A stretch of DNA of 5,425 nt from Gammaproteobacteria bacterium (GTDB lineage Bacteria; Pseudomonadota; Gammaproteobacteria; Ga0077536). The notes under the pieces were generated by a model. It ran no database searches. It had not been told where the DNA came from and was given only the letters and a program-made list of their open reading frames with translations. The first letter of the stretch is position 1. Each line of letters begins with the position of its first letter. Made by a program: the position numbers and the translations under genes. Below are positions 1 through 5,425 of the stretch, piece by piece. Location of the stretch: positions 1 through 5,425 of the forward strand of contig DAOWDI010000159.1 of NCBI GenBank assembly GCA_030639105.1. Reading direction: 5' to 3'.

Positions 1-981
1 AAAAAGACGGCGTCTTCATGGCAAGTCAAACTATCCGGCCCATCGGCGCTCGGCGGCATTACGATCCCCCGGGCAGCATCCGAGGCGCCACTGGTGCTCG
101 ATTTCGAACACCTGCTGCTCGAAAAAGTAGACGCTAGCAAGGACTCTAAGCCGGCGGACCCTCGGGCGCTGCCACCCATCGTTTTTACTTGCAAGTCACT
201 ACAATTCGGCAATATTGATCTTGGTGCGGCGGAATTGATAACGACACGGGTCGAAAACGGCTTGAAGCTGGAAAAGCTCGAATTCTCGCAATCGAATTTC
301 AGCCTGCAGGGCAGCGGAGACTGGTTATTGGAAGAGGACGTACATCGGTCGCGGGTCAATCTCGCCATACAGGGCAAAACCTTGAGCGGGTTGCTCAAAA
401 GCTTCGATTATGAAGTTGCGAACATTGATGGCGGCGCTACCGCTATCGAGATCGAGGCACTCTGGCGCGGAATGCCGGCTGATTTCGCACTCGAAAAGCT
501 GCGCGGAAGCTTCGACCTGCATGTCGATAAAGGACGCTTTCTGGATATAGATCCCGGCGGCGGCCGACTGTTCGGATTGCTCAGTCTGCAAACATTGCCG
601 CGGCGCTTGTCGCTCGATTTCAACGATCTGTTCATGAAGGGTTTCACCTTCGACAGAATCGAGGGATCATTTGAGCTGGATCGTGGAAACGCCTATACGA
701 ACAGCCTGTTGATGAAAGGGCCTTCCGCACGCATCGAACTATCAGGTCGAACGGGCCTTGCCGATCAAGACTACGACCAACGCGTGATCGTCACGCCGGC
801 GTTGTCGAACACGATCCCCGTTGCCAGTGCGCTGCTCGGTCCCGCGGGCATCGGCGTCGGTGCGGTTATCTATCTTGGACAGAAGATGTTCAAATCGATC
901 CCCGAGCAGGTCGACAAATTCTTACGCCGCGAATATTCGATTACAGGCCCCTGGGCGCACCCTGTAATAGAGCGGATCTGA
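1..981 (+). CDS. yhdP: YhdP-family AsmA-like envelope protein, C-terminal part (5' end outside window)
   Basis: The reading frame is open from base 1 to the TGA at 979-981, giving 326 residues. There is no true start: the GTG at 94 is internal, because the residues before it (W-Q-V-K-L-S-G-P ... G-G-I-T-I-P) already fit the family's repeated beta-strand pattern. The E. coli protein is about 1,270 residues, so roughly the last quarter is present. Recognition rests on the conserved C-terminal block: DPGGGRLFGLLSLQTLPRRL (550-609), then LDFNDLF and a GFTFDRIEGSF stretch, MKGPSARIELSGRTGL, QDYDQRVIVTP, a hydrophobic glycine/alanine-rich segment IPVASALLGPAGIGVGAVIY (814-873), and the ending YSITGPWAHPVIERI. 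Known of the family: YhdP is an inner-membrane-anchored, periplasm-spanning AsmA-like protein that acts with TamB and YdbH in moving phospholipids to the outer membrane. That role is inferred here from homology. The stop lies 3 bases before mnmA, suggesting a shared transcript. Confidence 0.93.
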   Translation, partial: KKTASSWQVKLSGPSALGGITIPRAASEAPLVLDFEHLLLEKVDASKDSKPADPRALPPIVFTCKSLQFGNIDLGAAELITTRVENGLKLEKLEFSQSNFSLQGSGDWLLEEDVHRSRVNLAIQGKTLSGLLKSFDYEVANIDGGATAIEIEALWRGMPADFALEKLRGSFDLHVDKGRFLDIDPGGGRLFGLLSLQTLPRRLSLDFNDLFMKGFTFDRIEGSFELDRGNAYTNSLLMKGPSARIELSGRTGLADQDYDQRVIVTPALSNTIPVASALLGPAGIGVGAVIYLGQKMFKSIPEQVDKFLRREYSITGPWAHPVIERI

Positions 982-984
982 TCC

Positions 985-2121
985 ATGATTTCGCCGTTTG
1001 AGTTGACCACTAGAGCCCTCACGAAATGCGTGCACCCAAGCGACCCGCATGTCGTCGTCGCAATGTCGGGAGGCGTCGATTCTTCGGTCGCCGCACTGCT
1101 ACTCAAGCGTGCGGGCCATCACGTTTCCGGGATATTCATGAAAAATTGGAACGAGCCGAACGAGGACGGACGTTGTGCCTGGGAAGATGATGCCGGCGAC
1201 GTGCTATCCGTTGGCGAAAGCCTGGGCATCCCCGTCAACACGGTGGACCTATCCCAAGCCTATTGGAGCGGGGTGTTCGAGGAATTTATCGATGAGTACC
1301 GCCGGGGCAGAACGCCTAATCCGGATGTCCTATGCAATCGCGAGATCAAATTCAAGGCCTTCCTGCAGCATGCGCAAGCCGTCGGCGCGGACATGATCGC
1401 GACAGGACATTATACGAGGGTCCACTCGACAGGCGGTGGTTGCGAATTACTCAAAGGCGCCGATCCCCAAAAGGACCAAAGCTATTTTTTATACGCAATC
1501 AACCAGGAGGCACTCGCACGAACCATCTTTCCCATTGGCGGCCTGAATAAGCATGAGGTCCGCGGGATCGCCGCGGATGCGGGCTTGGCCACGCATGCCA
1601 AGAAGGACAGCACCGGCATCTGCTTCATCGGCGAACACCGCTTCCGAAACTTCATGAGTAATTACCTGCAGGCCCAACCGGGCGACATCCGCAGTGCCGA
1701 CGGCGACATTCTCGGACATCATGAAGGTGCGGTATACTACACCCTGGGACAACGCGAAGGACTGGGGATCGGCGGTGTGCGCGGCGCTGCAGACGGCCCG
1801 TGGTTCGTTGTTGGTAAAGACATCGAGAACAACGAGCTGATTGCCGCACAGGGCCACGACCACCCCCTGTTGATGAGTACGCGCCTGGTCGCCGACTCGA
1901 TAAGCTGGGTTTCCGGCGCACCGCCGACGGTACCATTGAGATGTACCGCTAAGACCCGCTACCGTCAGCCCGATCAGGCTTGCACGATTGTCCACCTCGA
2001 CGGTGATTCACTCGAAGCAGAATTCGTCCAGCCACAGCGCGCGATTACCCCGGGTCAATCGGTTGTATTTTACGATGGCGATCGCTGTCTCGGCGGCGGG
2101 ATTATCGATAGCGCATCCTAA
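985..2121 (+). CDS. mnmA: tRNA-specific 2-thiouridylase MnmA
   Basis: This enzyme of 378 residues adenylates and thiolates U34 of Lys, Glu and Gln tRNAs, taking persulfide sulfur from a relay (TusA/BCD-E in E. coli). It acts in the cytoplasm. The N-terminal PP-loop SGGVDSS (28-34) binds ATP. FMKNWNE (51-57), GRTPNPDVLCNREIKFKAF (108-126) with the first catalytic cysteine C117, GHYTR (141-145) and DQSYFLY (164-170) follow. The second catalytic cysteine is C213 in DSTGICFIGE (208-217). The central GQREGLGIGG (255-264) and the C-terminal barrel motifs KTRYRQ (323-328), TPGQSVVFYDG (355-365) and CLGGGII (368-374) are intact. Length is close to the E. coli protein (about 368). The PP-loop sits about 15 residues further in than in E. 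coli. The ATG at 985 is preceded only by a weak purine stretch (gagcgg, 970-975) and starts 3 bases after the yhdP stop, so coupled translation is plausible. TTG 1003 or GTG 1030 are alternative starts. Confidence 0.97.
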   Translation: MISPFELTTRALTKCVHPSDPHVVVAMSGGVDSSVAALLLKRAGHHVSGIFMKNWNEPNEDGRCAWEDDAGDVLSVGESLGIPVNTVDLSQAYWSGVFEEFIDEYRRGRTPNPDVLCNREIKFKAFLQHAQAVGADMIATGHYTRVHSTGGGCELLKGADPQKDQSYFLYAINQEALARTIFPIGGLNKHEVRGIAADAGLATHAKKDSTGICFIGEHRFRNFMSNYLQAQPGDIRSADGDILGHHEGAVYYTLGQREGLGIGGVRGAADGPWFVVGKDIENNELIAAQGHDHPLLMSTRLVADSISWVSGAPPTVPLRCTAKTRYRQPDQACTIVHLDGDSLEAEFVQPQRAITPGQSVVFYDGDRCLGGGIIDSAS

Positions 2122-2179
2122 ATTTTAGCGGCCTTCAAATTTGCTCTACAACACCGCACCCGAATTGCCGATAATAGGC

Positions 2180-2192
2180 GGCTAAACTAGCC
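2180..2192 (+). repeat. Small perfect inverted repeat in acnA leader
   Basis: GGCTA, a 3-base loop AAC, then TAGCC form a perfect 5-bp stem ending 8 bases before the Shine-Dalgarno sequence of acnA. It lies just downstream of the GATAAT hexamer, so it would fall at or near the 5' end of an acnA transcript. It could be a leader hairpin or part of an operator, or it could be chance. The loop is not the CAGUGN of eukaryotic iron-responsive elements. Confidence 0.4.
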
Positions 2193-2200
2193 CCTGTCAT

Positions 2201-2204
2201 GGAG
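2201..2204 (+). promoter_or_regulatory. Shine-Dalgarno sequence of acnA
   Basis: GGAG lies 5 bases before the ATG at 2210. This supports that start over the next in-frame ATG at 2240, which has no comparable purine stretch. The ATG at 2199 is in another frame. Confidence 0.75.
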
Positions 2205-2209
2205 TCATA

Positions 2210-4873
2210 ATGAAGAACAGCTTTGATACACGCGCAAGCATGAGCATAGGGAACACTACCTATGAGATTTTCAGCGTCCAAAAGCTCGCGGACCGCTTTC
2301 CCATCGAGCACCTGCCCTACGCCCAGAAGATCCTACTCGAAAATCTGCTGCGCCACGAAGACGGGATCAACGTAACCCGCGAGGATATCGAAGCGCTTGC
2401 CAACTGGGACGCCACGGCTCAACCATCACAGGAAATCGCCTTCACTCCGGCGCGTGTATTGATGCAGGACTTTACCGGCGTGCCGGCCATCGTCGACCTT
2501 GCCGCCATGCGCGATGCCATGTGTGCGCTGGGGGGCGATCCGAACAAGATCAATCCGCTGTCACCCGCGGAGTTGGTGATCGACCATTCGGTTCAGGTTG
2601 ATGTCTTCGGCAGCCCCACCGCGGCCGCGGATAACGCTAAGCTAGAGTTTGAACGCAATCAGGAACGCTACAGTTTTCTGCGCTGGGGGCAGCAGGCATT
2701 TTCGAACTTCCAGGTCGTACCGCCGGATACCGGGATCGTTCATCAGGTCAACCTGGAATATCTCGCCCGGACCGTGTTGTCGACACACAAAGACGGCGTA
2801 CCGTGGGCTTACCCCGACACCGTTGTGGGTACGGATTCGCATACCACGATGATCAATGGCATCGGCGTGCTCGGTTGGGGCGTCGGCGGGATCGAAGCCG
2901 AGGCCGCGATGCTCGGCCAACCCATTACGATGCTGATCCCCCAGGTCGTCGGCTTCAAGCTGACAGGCCGTCTTCCGGAGGGTACAACCGCTACCGACCT
3001 GGTATTAAGAGTCGTCGAGATGCTGCGCGAAAAAGGGGTGGTCGGAAAATTCGTTGAGTTCTTCGGACCCGGGCTCGACCACCTGACGCTTGCCGATCGC
3101 GCTACCATCGCCAACATGGCGCCGGAATATGGCGCCACCTGCGGTATCTTTCCGATCGATACGGAGACCATCCGCTACCTCGAACTCTCTGCTCGTAGAC
3201 CCGATCAGGTCGCGCTGGTGAGGCGCTATGCCGAGAAGACTGGGATATGGCGCGATGCCAACACTCCAGAGGCAACCTACTCGGATACAATCGCATTGGA
3301 TATGGGTGACGTCGAACCCTGTCTTGCCGGTCCGAAAAGACCGCAGGATCGGATCCCGCTAAAATCGGCACGACGGGCGTTTGCGGGCTTTCTCGCTGAA
3401 GCGGCAAAAAATCGTACCGGCGGCGGATCCTCCCGCATCAAACATAGTGGTAAAAATTACACATTGGCTGATGGCGCTGTGGTGATCGCGGCCATTACAT
3501 CGTGTACCAATACGTCCAACCCTTACGTAATGATGGGTGCGGGTCTGTTGGCAAAGAAGGCGAACGAGCGCGGCCTGAAAACCAAACCATGGGTCAAGAC
3601 CAGTCTCGCGCCCGGATCGATGGTTGTCACCGACTATCTCGATAAGGCCGGGGTCAGCACGCACCTCAATGCACTGGGCTTTCAAACGGTCGGGTACGGC
3701 TGTACGACCTGCATCGGTAACTCCGGCCCACTGCCACCGCATGTCAGCGACGCGATCAACGATGGAGATCTCATCGCATGTTCGGTGTTGTCCGGAAATA
3801 GAAACTTCGAAGGCCGGGTGCATGCCGAAGTCAAAATGAATTTTCTCGCCTCGCCGCCGCTGGTCGTCGCCTATGCCCTCGCCGGCACGATGGATTTCGA
3901 TATGGTCAACGACCCAATCGGCACGGATGAGAGTGGGGCGGCGATCTATCTCAAAGATATCTGGCCGAGTGTAAAGGAAGTCAACGACGCGGTCGCCTCC
4001 ACGATCGATTCGCGCATGTTTGAGGTAAGCTATGCGAATGTATTCGACGGCGATGCGCGTTGGGCCGGCATCGACGTGCCCGCGGCAAATCAATTCGAAT
4101 GGGACGACGGTTCGACCTACATCAAGAACCCACCCTATTTCAAGGATATGGGCATAGCTCCCGAAGGTATCAAACCGATCGAAGGCGCTCGCGTACTTGC
4201 GCTGTTGGGTGATTCGATCACGACCGATCACATCTCGCCGGCGGGATCCATCGCTACCGACAGCCCTGCCGGTCGATACCTGATAGAGCACGGCGTCGAT
4301 CCCGAAGATTTTAATTCCTATGGGTCGCGCCGCGGTAATCATGAAGTGATGATGCGCGGAACGTTCGCGAACATTCGGCTGAGGAATCAGCTTGCACCCG
4401 GCACGGAGGGCGGCTGGACCACCCATCAGCCATCGGCGGAAGAAATGACGATCTATGACGCCGCCATGCGATATCAACGGGAAGGGGTACCGCTGGTCGT
4501 GATCGCGGGTCAGGAATACGGTACGGGATCGTCGCGCGATTGGGCGGCGAAAGGAACCCGGCTACTCGGTGTACGCGCCGTCATCGCGCAAAGTTTCGAA
4601 CGCATCCACCGCAGCAACCTGGTCGGAATGGGCGTACTCCCGCTGGTCTTTCAAAACGGGCAAGCACCAGATCACCTCGGCCTATCAGGTATGGAGTCTT
4701 TCAAGATCGAAGGACTCAAGGCCGGAGCAAAAACCGTCACTGTAGTCGCCGCGGCAACCGACGGCAATGAGACACGCTTTGAATGCCGGGTACGCGTAGA
4801 TACACCAAAGGAGTGGGAGTACTACCACAATGGCGGGATCCTGCACTACGTCCTGCGCCAGCTAGCTGCATAA
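2210..4873 (+). CDS. acnA: Aconitate hydratase A (aconitase)
   Basis: Aconitase interconverts citrate and isocitrate via cis-aconitate in the TCA and glyoxylate cycles, using a 4Fe-4S cluster in the cytoplasm. The 887 residues match the AcnA/IRP1-type family in length (E. coli AcnA is 891) and order. The N-terminal region has [20 protein letters not shown] (82-101) and IDHSVQVD (124-131). [19 protein letters not shown] (206-224) and [11 protein letters not shown] (228-238) carry substrate and cluster-loop residues. The cluster ligands are C432 in [10 protein letters not shown] and C498 and C501 in [15 protein letters not shown]. After [10 protein letters not shown] (527-536), the C-terminal swivel domain has [16 protein letters not shown] (666-681), [19 protein letters not shown] (703-721) and the catalytic loop [13 protein letters not shown] (770-782), ending in [14 protein letters not shown]. 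All key residues are present, so activity is expected. The region around 384-415 is the least like E. coli. The start is fixed by a Shine-Dalgarno sequence. Homologues can also act as RNA-binding apo-proteins; that is not testable here. Confidence 0.98.
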   Translation: MKNSFDTRASMSIGNTTYEIFSVQKLADRFPIEHLPYAQKILLENLLRHEDGINVTREDIEALANWDATAQPSQEIAFTPARVLMQDFTGVPAIVDLAAMRDAMCALGGDPNKINPLSPAELVIDHSVQVDVFGSPTAAADNAKLEFERNQERYSFLRWGQQAFSNFQVVPPDTGIVHQVNLEYLARTVLSTHKDGVPWAYPDTVVGTDSHTTMINGIGVLGWGVGGIEAEAAMLGQPITMLIPQVVGFKLTGRLPEGTTATDLVLRVVEMLREKGVVGKFVEFFGPGLDHLTLADRATIANMAPEYGATCGIFPIDTETIRYLELSARRPDQVALVRRYAEKTGIWRDANTPEATYSDTIALDMGDVEPCLAGPKRPQDRIPLKSARRAFAGFLAEAAKNRTGGGSSRIKHSGKNYTLADGAVVIAAITSCTNTSNPYVMMGAGLLAKKANERGLKTKPWVKTSLAPGSMVVTDYLDKAGVSTHLNALGFQTVGYGCTTCIGNSGPLPPHVSDAINDGDLIACSVLSGNRNFEGRVHAEVKMNFLASPPLVVAYALAGTMDFDMVNDPIGTDESGAAIYLKDIWPSVKEVNDAVASTIDSRMFEVSYANVFDGDARWAGIDVPAANQFEWDDGSTYIKNPPYFKDMGIAPEGIKPIEGARVLALLGDSITTDHISPAGSIATDSPAGRYLIEHGVDPEDFNSYGSRRGNHEVMMRGTFANIRLRNQLAPGTEGGWTTHQPSAEEMTIYDAAMRYQREGVPLVVIAGQEYGTGSSRDWAAKGTRLLGVRAVIAQSFERIHRSNLVGMGVLPLVFQNGQAPDHLGLSGMESFKIEGLKAGAKTVTVVAAATDGNETRFECRVRVDTPKEWEYYHNGGILHYVLRQLAA

Positions 4874-4895
4874 AATATTCATGAAATATTAATGA
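4874..4895 (+). repeat. 11-base imperfect tandem repeat directly after acnA stop
   Basis: AATATTCATGA (4874-4884) is followed at once by AATATTAATGA (4885-4895), identical at 10 of 11 positions. The AATATT core is itself palindromic, so the pair also reads as an inverted repeat. It starts at the first base after the acnA stop codon and is strongly AT-rich against GC-rich surroundings. No function is evident. Confidence 0.5.
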
Positions 4896-4915
4896 GTGGC
4901 GGAACGGGCACTCAT
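4892..4915 (+). repeat. 7-bp inverted repeat downstream of acnA
   Basis: ATGAGTG (4892-4898) and CACTCAT (4909-4915) are perfect complements separated by a 10-base loop. As RNA this could form a hairpin 18 bases after the acnA stop. It is not followed by a T-run (gtggctactg follows), so it does not qualify as a standard Rho-independent terminator. A role in 3'-end protection or as a protein-binding site is possible but unsupported. Confidence 0.4.
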
Positions 4916-4960
4916 GTGGCTACTGCGGACGAAGCTGCAACGAGTCTCGGCGCCTGGTCG

Positions 4961-4990
4961 TTAATTAGATATTCAAGTATTGACGATAAT
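4961..4990 (+). promoter_or_regulatory. AT-rich promoter-like patch upstream of nhaB
   Basis: About 30 AT-rich bases sit in a GC-richer gap. They contain TTAATT (4961-4966), then 18 bases later GATAAT (4985-4990), which could pair as weak -35 and -10 boxes. TTGACG at 4980-4985 is a good -35 match but has no -10 at the right distance (about 5002-5009 is GC-rich). If GATAAT is the -10, the nhaB leader would be about 85 bases. The segment TTGACGATAAT nearly repeats the one before acnA. Confidence 0.3.
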
Positions 4991-5069
4991 CTCCCCGGAT
5001 GCACGGCCCACGATCGGACCTGGGCACCCGTCGAGAATCAATACAAGTGGCGGTAAGCTTTTCAACAAC

Positions 5070-5077
5070 GGGACGGA
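5070..5077 (+). promoter_or_regulatory. Probable ribosome binding site of nhaB
   Basis: GGGA (5070-5073) and CGGA (5074-5077) lie 9 and 5 bases before the ATG at 5083. This supports that start over an in-frame GTG 12 codons upstream at 5047. Confidence 0.5.
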
Positions 5078-5082
5078 TCGGT

Positions 5083-5425
5083 ATGGCATCGACTAGCCTG
5101 ACACAGGCATTTACGAAGAATTTCCTGGGTCAATCACCTGCTTGGTACAAACTCACAATTGTTGGCTTCCTGATCTTAAATCCAATCATGGTGGTGACGA
5201 CGGATTTATTTTTGACCGGGTGGGTCCTCATTATCGAATTTGTCTTCTGTCTGGCAATGGCGCTGAAATGCTATCCGTTACAACCCGGCGGATTGCTGGC
5301 GATAGAGGCGGTCGTCCTCGGAATGACCAGCCCCGAAGCCGTCTATGCCGAGACGCTCACCAACTTCCCGGTCATCATGCTGCTGCTATTCCTGGTTGCG
5401 GGGATCTATTTCTTAAAAGAGCTTC
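5083..5425 (+). CDS. nhaB: Na+/H+ antiporter NhaB, N-terminal part (3' end outside window)
   Basis: NhaB is an inner-membrane antiporter that expels sodium in exchange for protons, helping with salt tolerance and pH homeostasis. The window holds 114 codons and one further base of a gene whose family is usually about 510-530 residues. The frame was translated by hand from the ATG at 5083. It resembles the E. coli N-terminus closely: [20 protein letters not shown] (13-32), NPIMV, then [20 protein letters not shown] (60-79) with GMTSPE after it, and [15 protein letters not shown] at the edge. Hydrophobic segments at about 23-40, 43-61 and 97-111 look like the first membrane spans. The distance from the ATG to NFLGQSP differs from E. 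coli by one residue, which supports this start. The gene is on the same strand as acnA, 209 bases away, and probably has its own promoter. Confidence 0.95.
   Translation, partial: MASTSLTQAFTKNFLGQSPAWYKLTIVGFLILNPIMVVTTDLFLTGWVLIIEFVFCLAMALKCYPLQPGGLLAIEAVVLGMTSPEAVYAETLTNFPVIMLLLFLVAGIYFLKEL

Larger units (their letters stand above)
2122..2209 (+). promoter_or_regulatory. mnmA-acnA intergenic region with possible acnA promoter
   Basis: This 88-base gap is more AT-rich than the flanking genes. A -10-like GATAAT lies at 2170-2175, 34 bases before the acnA start codon, inside TTGCCGATAAT (2165-2175). A TG pair two bases before the hexamer is close to, but not exactly, an extended -10. No convincing -35 box sits 16-18 bases upstream; TTGCTC at 2141-2146 is 23 bases away, too far. 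An 8-bp palindrome CAAATTTG lies at 2136-2143. I see no hairpin plus T-run that would terminate mnmA, so read-through into acnA is possible. The promoter call is inference from a single hexamer. Confidence 0.3.

Noticed and set aside
94..96. GTG at 94 as the start of a short stand-alone protein
   Set aside because: The frame is open to base 1, and the upstream residues fit the YhdP repeat pattern, so the window edge simply cuts the gene.
1489..1995. 168-codon open frame on the - strand inside mnmA
   Set aside because: It is an antisense shadow of conserved MnmA coding sequence with no recognisable motif.
2170..2175. GATAAT as evidence of a Fur box before acnA
   Set aside because: A Fur site needs about three such units in array; only one is present, and it is better explained as a -10 hexamer.
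3359..4477. Long open frame of 372 codons on the - strand inside acnA
   Set aside because: It lies entirely opposite a complete, well-conserved aconitase. Its product shows no recognisable domain, is rich in Arg, Ile and Asp, and is what codon bias in a GC-rich gene produces on the opposite strand.
4892..4915. Inverted repeat as a Rho-independent terminator of acnA
   Set aside because: The stem is perfect but is followed by gtggctactg rather than a run of T, and the loop is 10 bases.
5006..5025. GCCCA ... TGGGC inverted repeat in the acnA-nhaB gap
   Set aside because: A 5-bp stem with a 10-base loop in GC-rich sequence is expected by chance, and no T-run or operator context supports it.
5047..5049. 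GTG as an upstream start of nhaB
   Set aside because: It is in frame, but it would add 12 residues not seen in E. coli NhaB, and the ATG at 5083 has the better-placed ribosome binding site.

Overview
The window is a stretch of bacterial core chromosome with four genes, all on the + strand: the 3' end of a yhdP-type AsmA-like gene, a complete mnmA, a complete acnA, and the 5' end of nhaB. The protein sequences resemble their Escherichia coli counterparts along their full visible length. NhaB in particular is known mainly from Gammaproteobacteria, so a gammaproteobacterium is the best guess. Base composition is moderately GC-rich by eye, and the gaps between genes are more AT-rich than the genes. 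Genus cannot be read from the window. NhaB would fit a marine, saline or alkaline lifestyle, but that is only suggestive.

Layout. Positions 1-981 hold the C-terminal 326 residues of a YhdP-family envelope protein whose start lies upstream. Three bases later mnmA (985-2121) begins; it encodes the tRNA 2-thiouridylase for wobble U34. The tight spacing suggests co-transcription, or at least translational coupling. An 88-base gap (2122-2209) follows. It carries a GATAAT -10-like element, a small perfect hairpin and a good Shine-Dalgarno sequence in front of acnA (2210-4873), a full-length aconitase A with all three iron-sulfur cysteines. A 209-base gap (4874-5082) carries an 11-base tandem repeat, a 7-bp inverted repeat without a U-tract, and an AT-rich promoter-like patch. 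The first 114 codons of nhaB (5083 to the window end), a sodium/proton antiporter, come last.

How they fit together. The four genes belong to different processes: outer-membrane lipid supply, tRNA modification, the TCA cycle and ion homeostasis. The only visible links are adjacency and common orientation. MnmA depends on a sulfur relay and aconitase on a 4Fe-4S cluster, so both draw on cysteine-desulfurase sulfur, but nothing here shows shared control.

I found no mobile element, CRISPR array, RNA gene, toxin-antitoxin pair, defence gene or clearly new system. The points worth a second look are small: an 11-mer shared by the two intergenic regions, the hairpin in front of acnA, the repeats just after acnA, and an unsupported 54-codon ORF in the acnA-nhaB gap.
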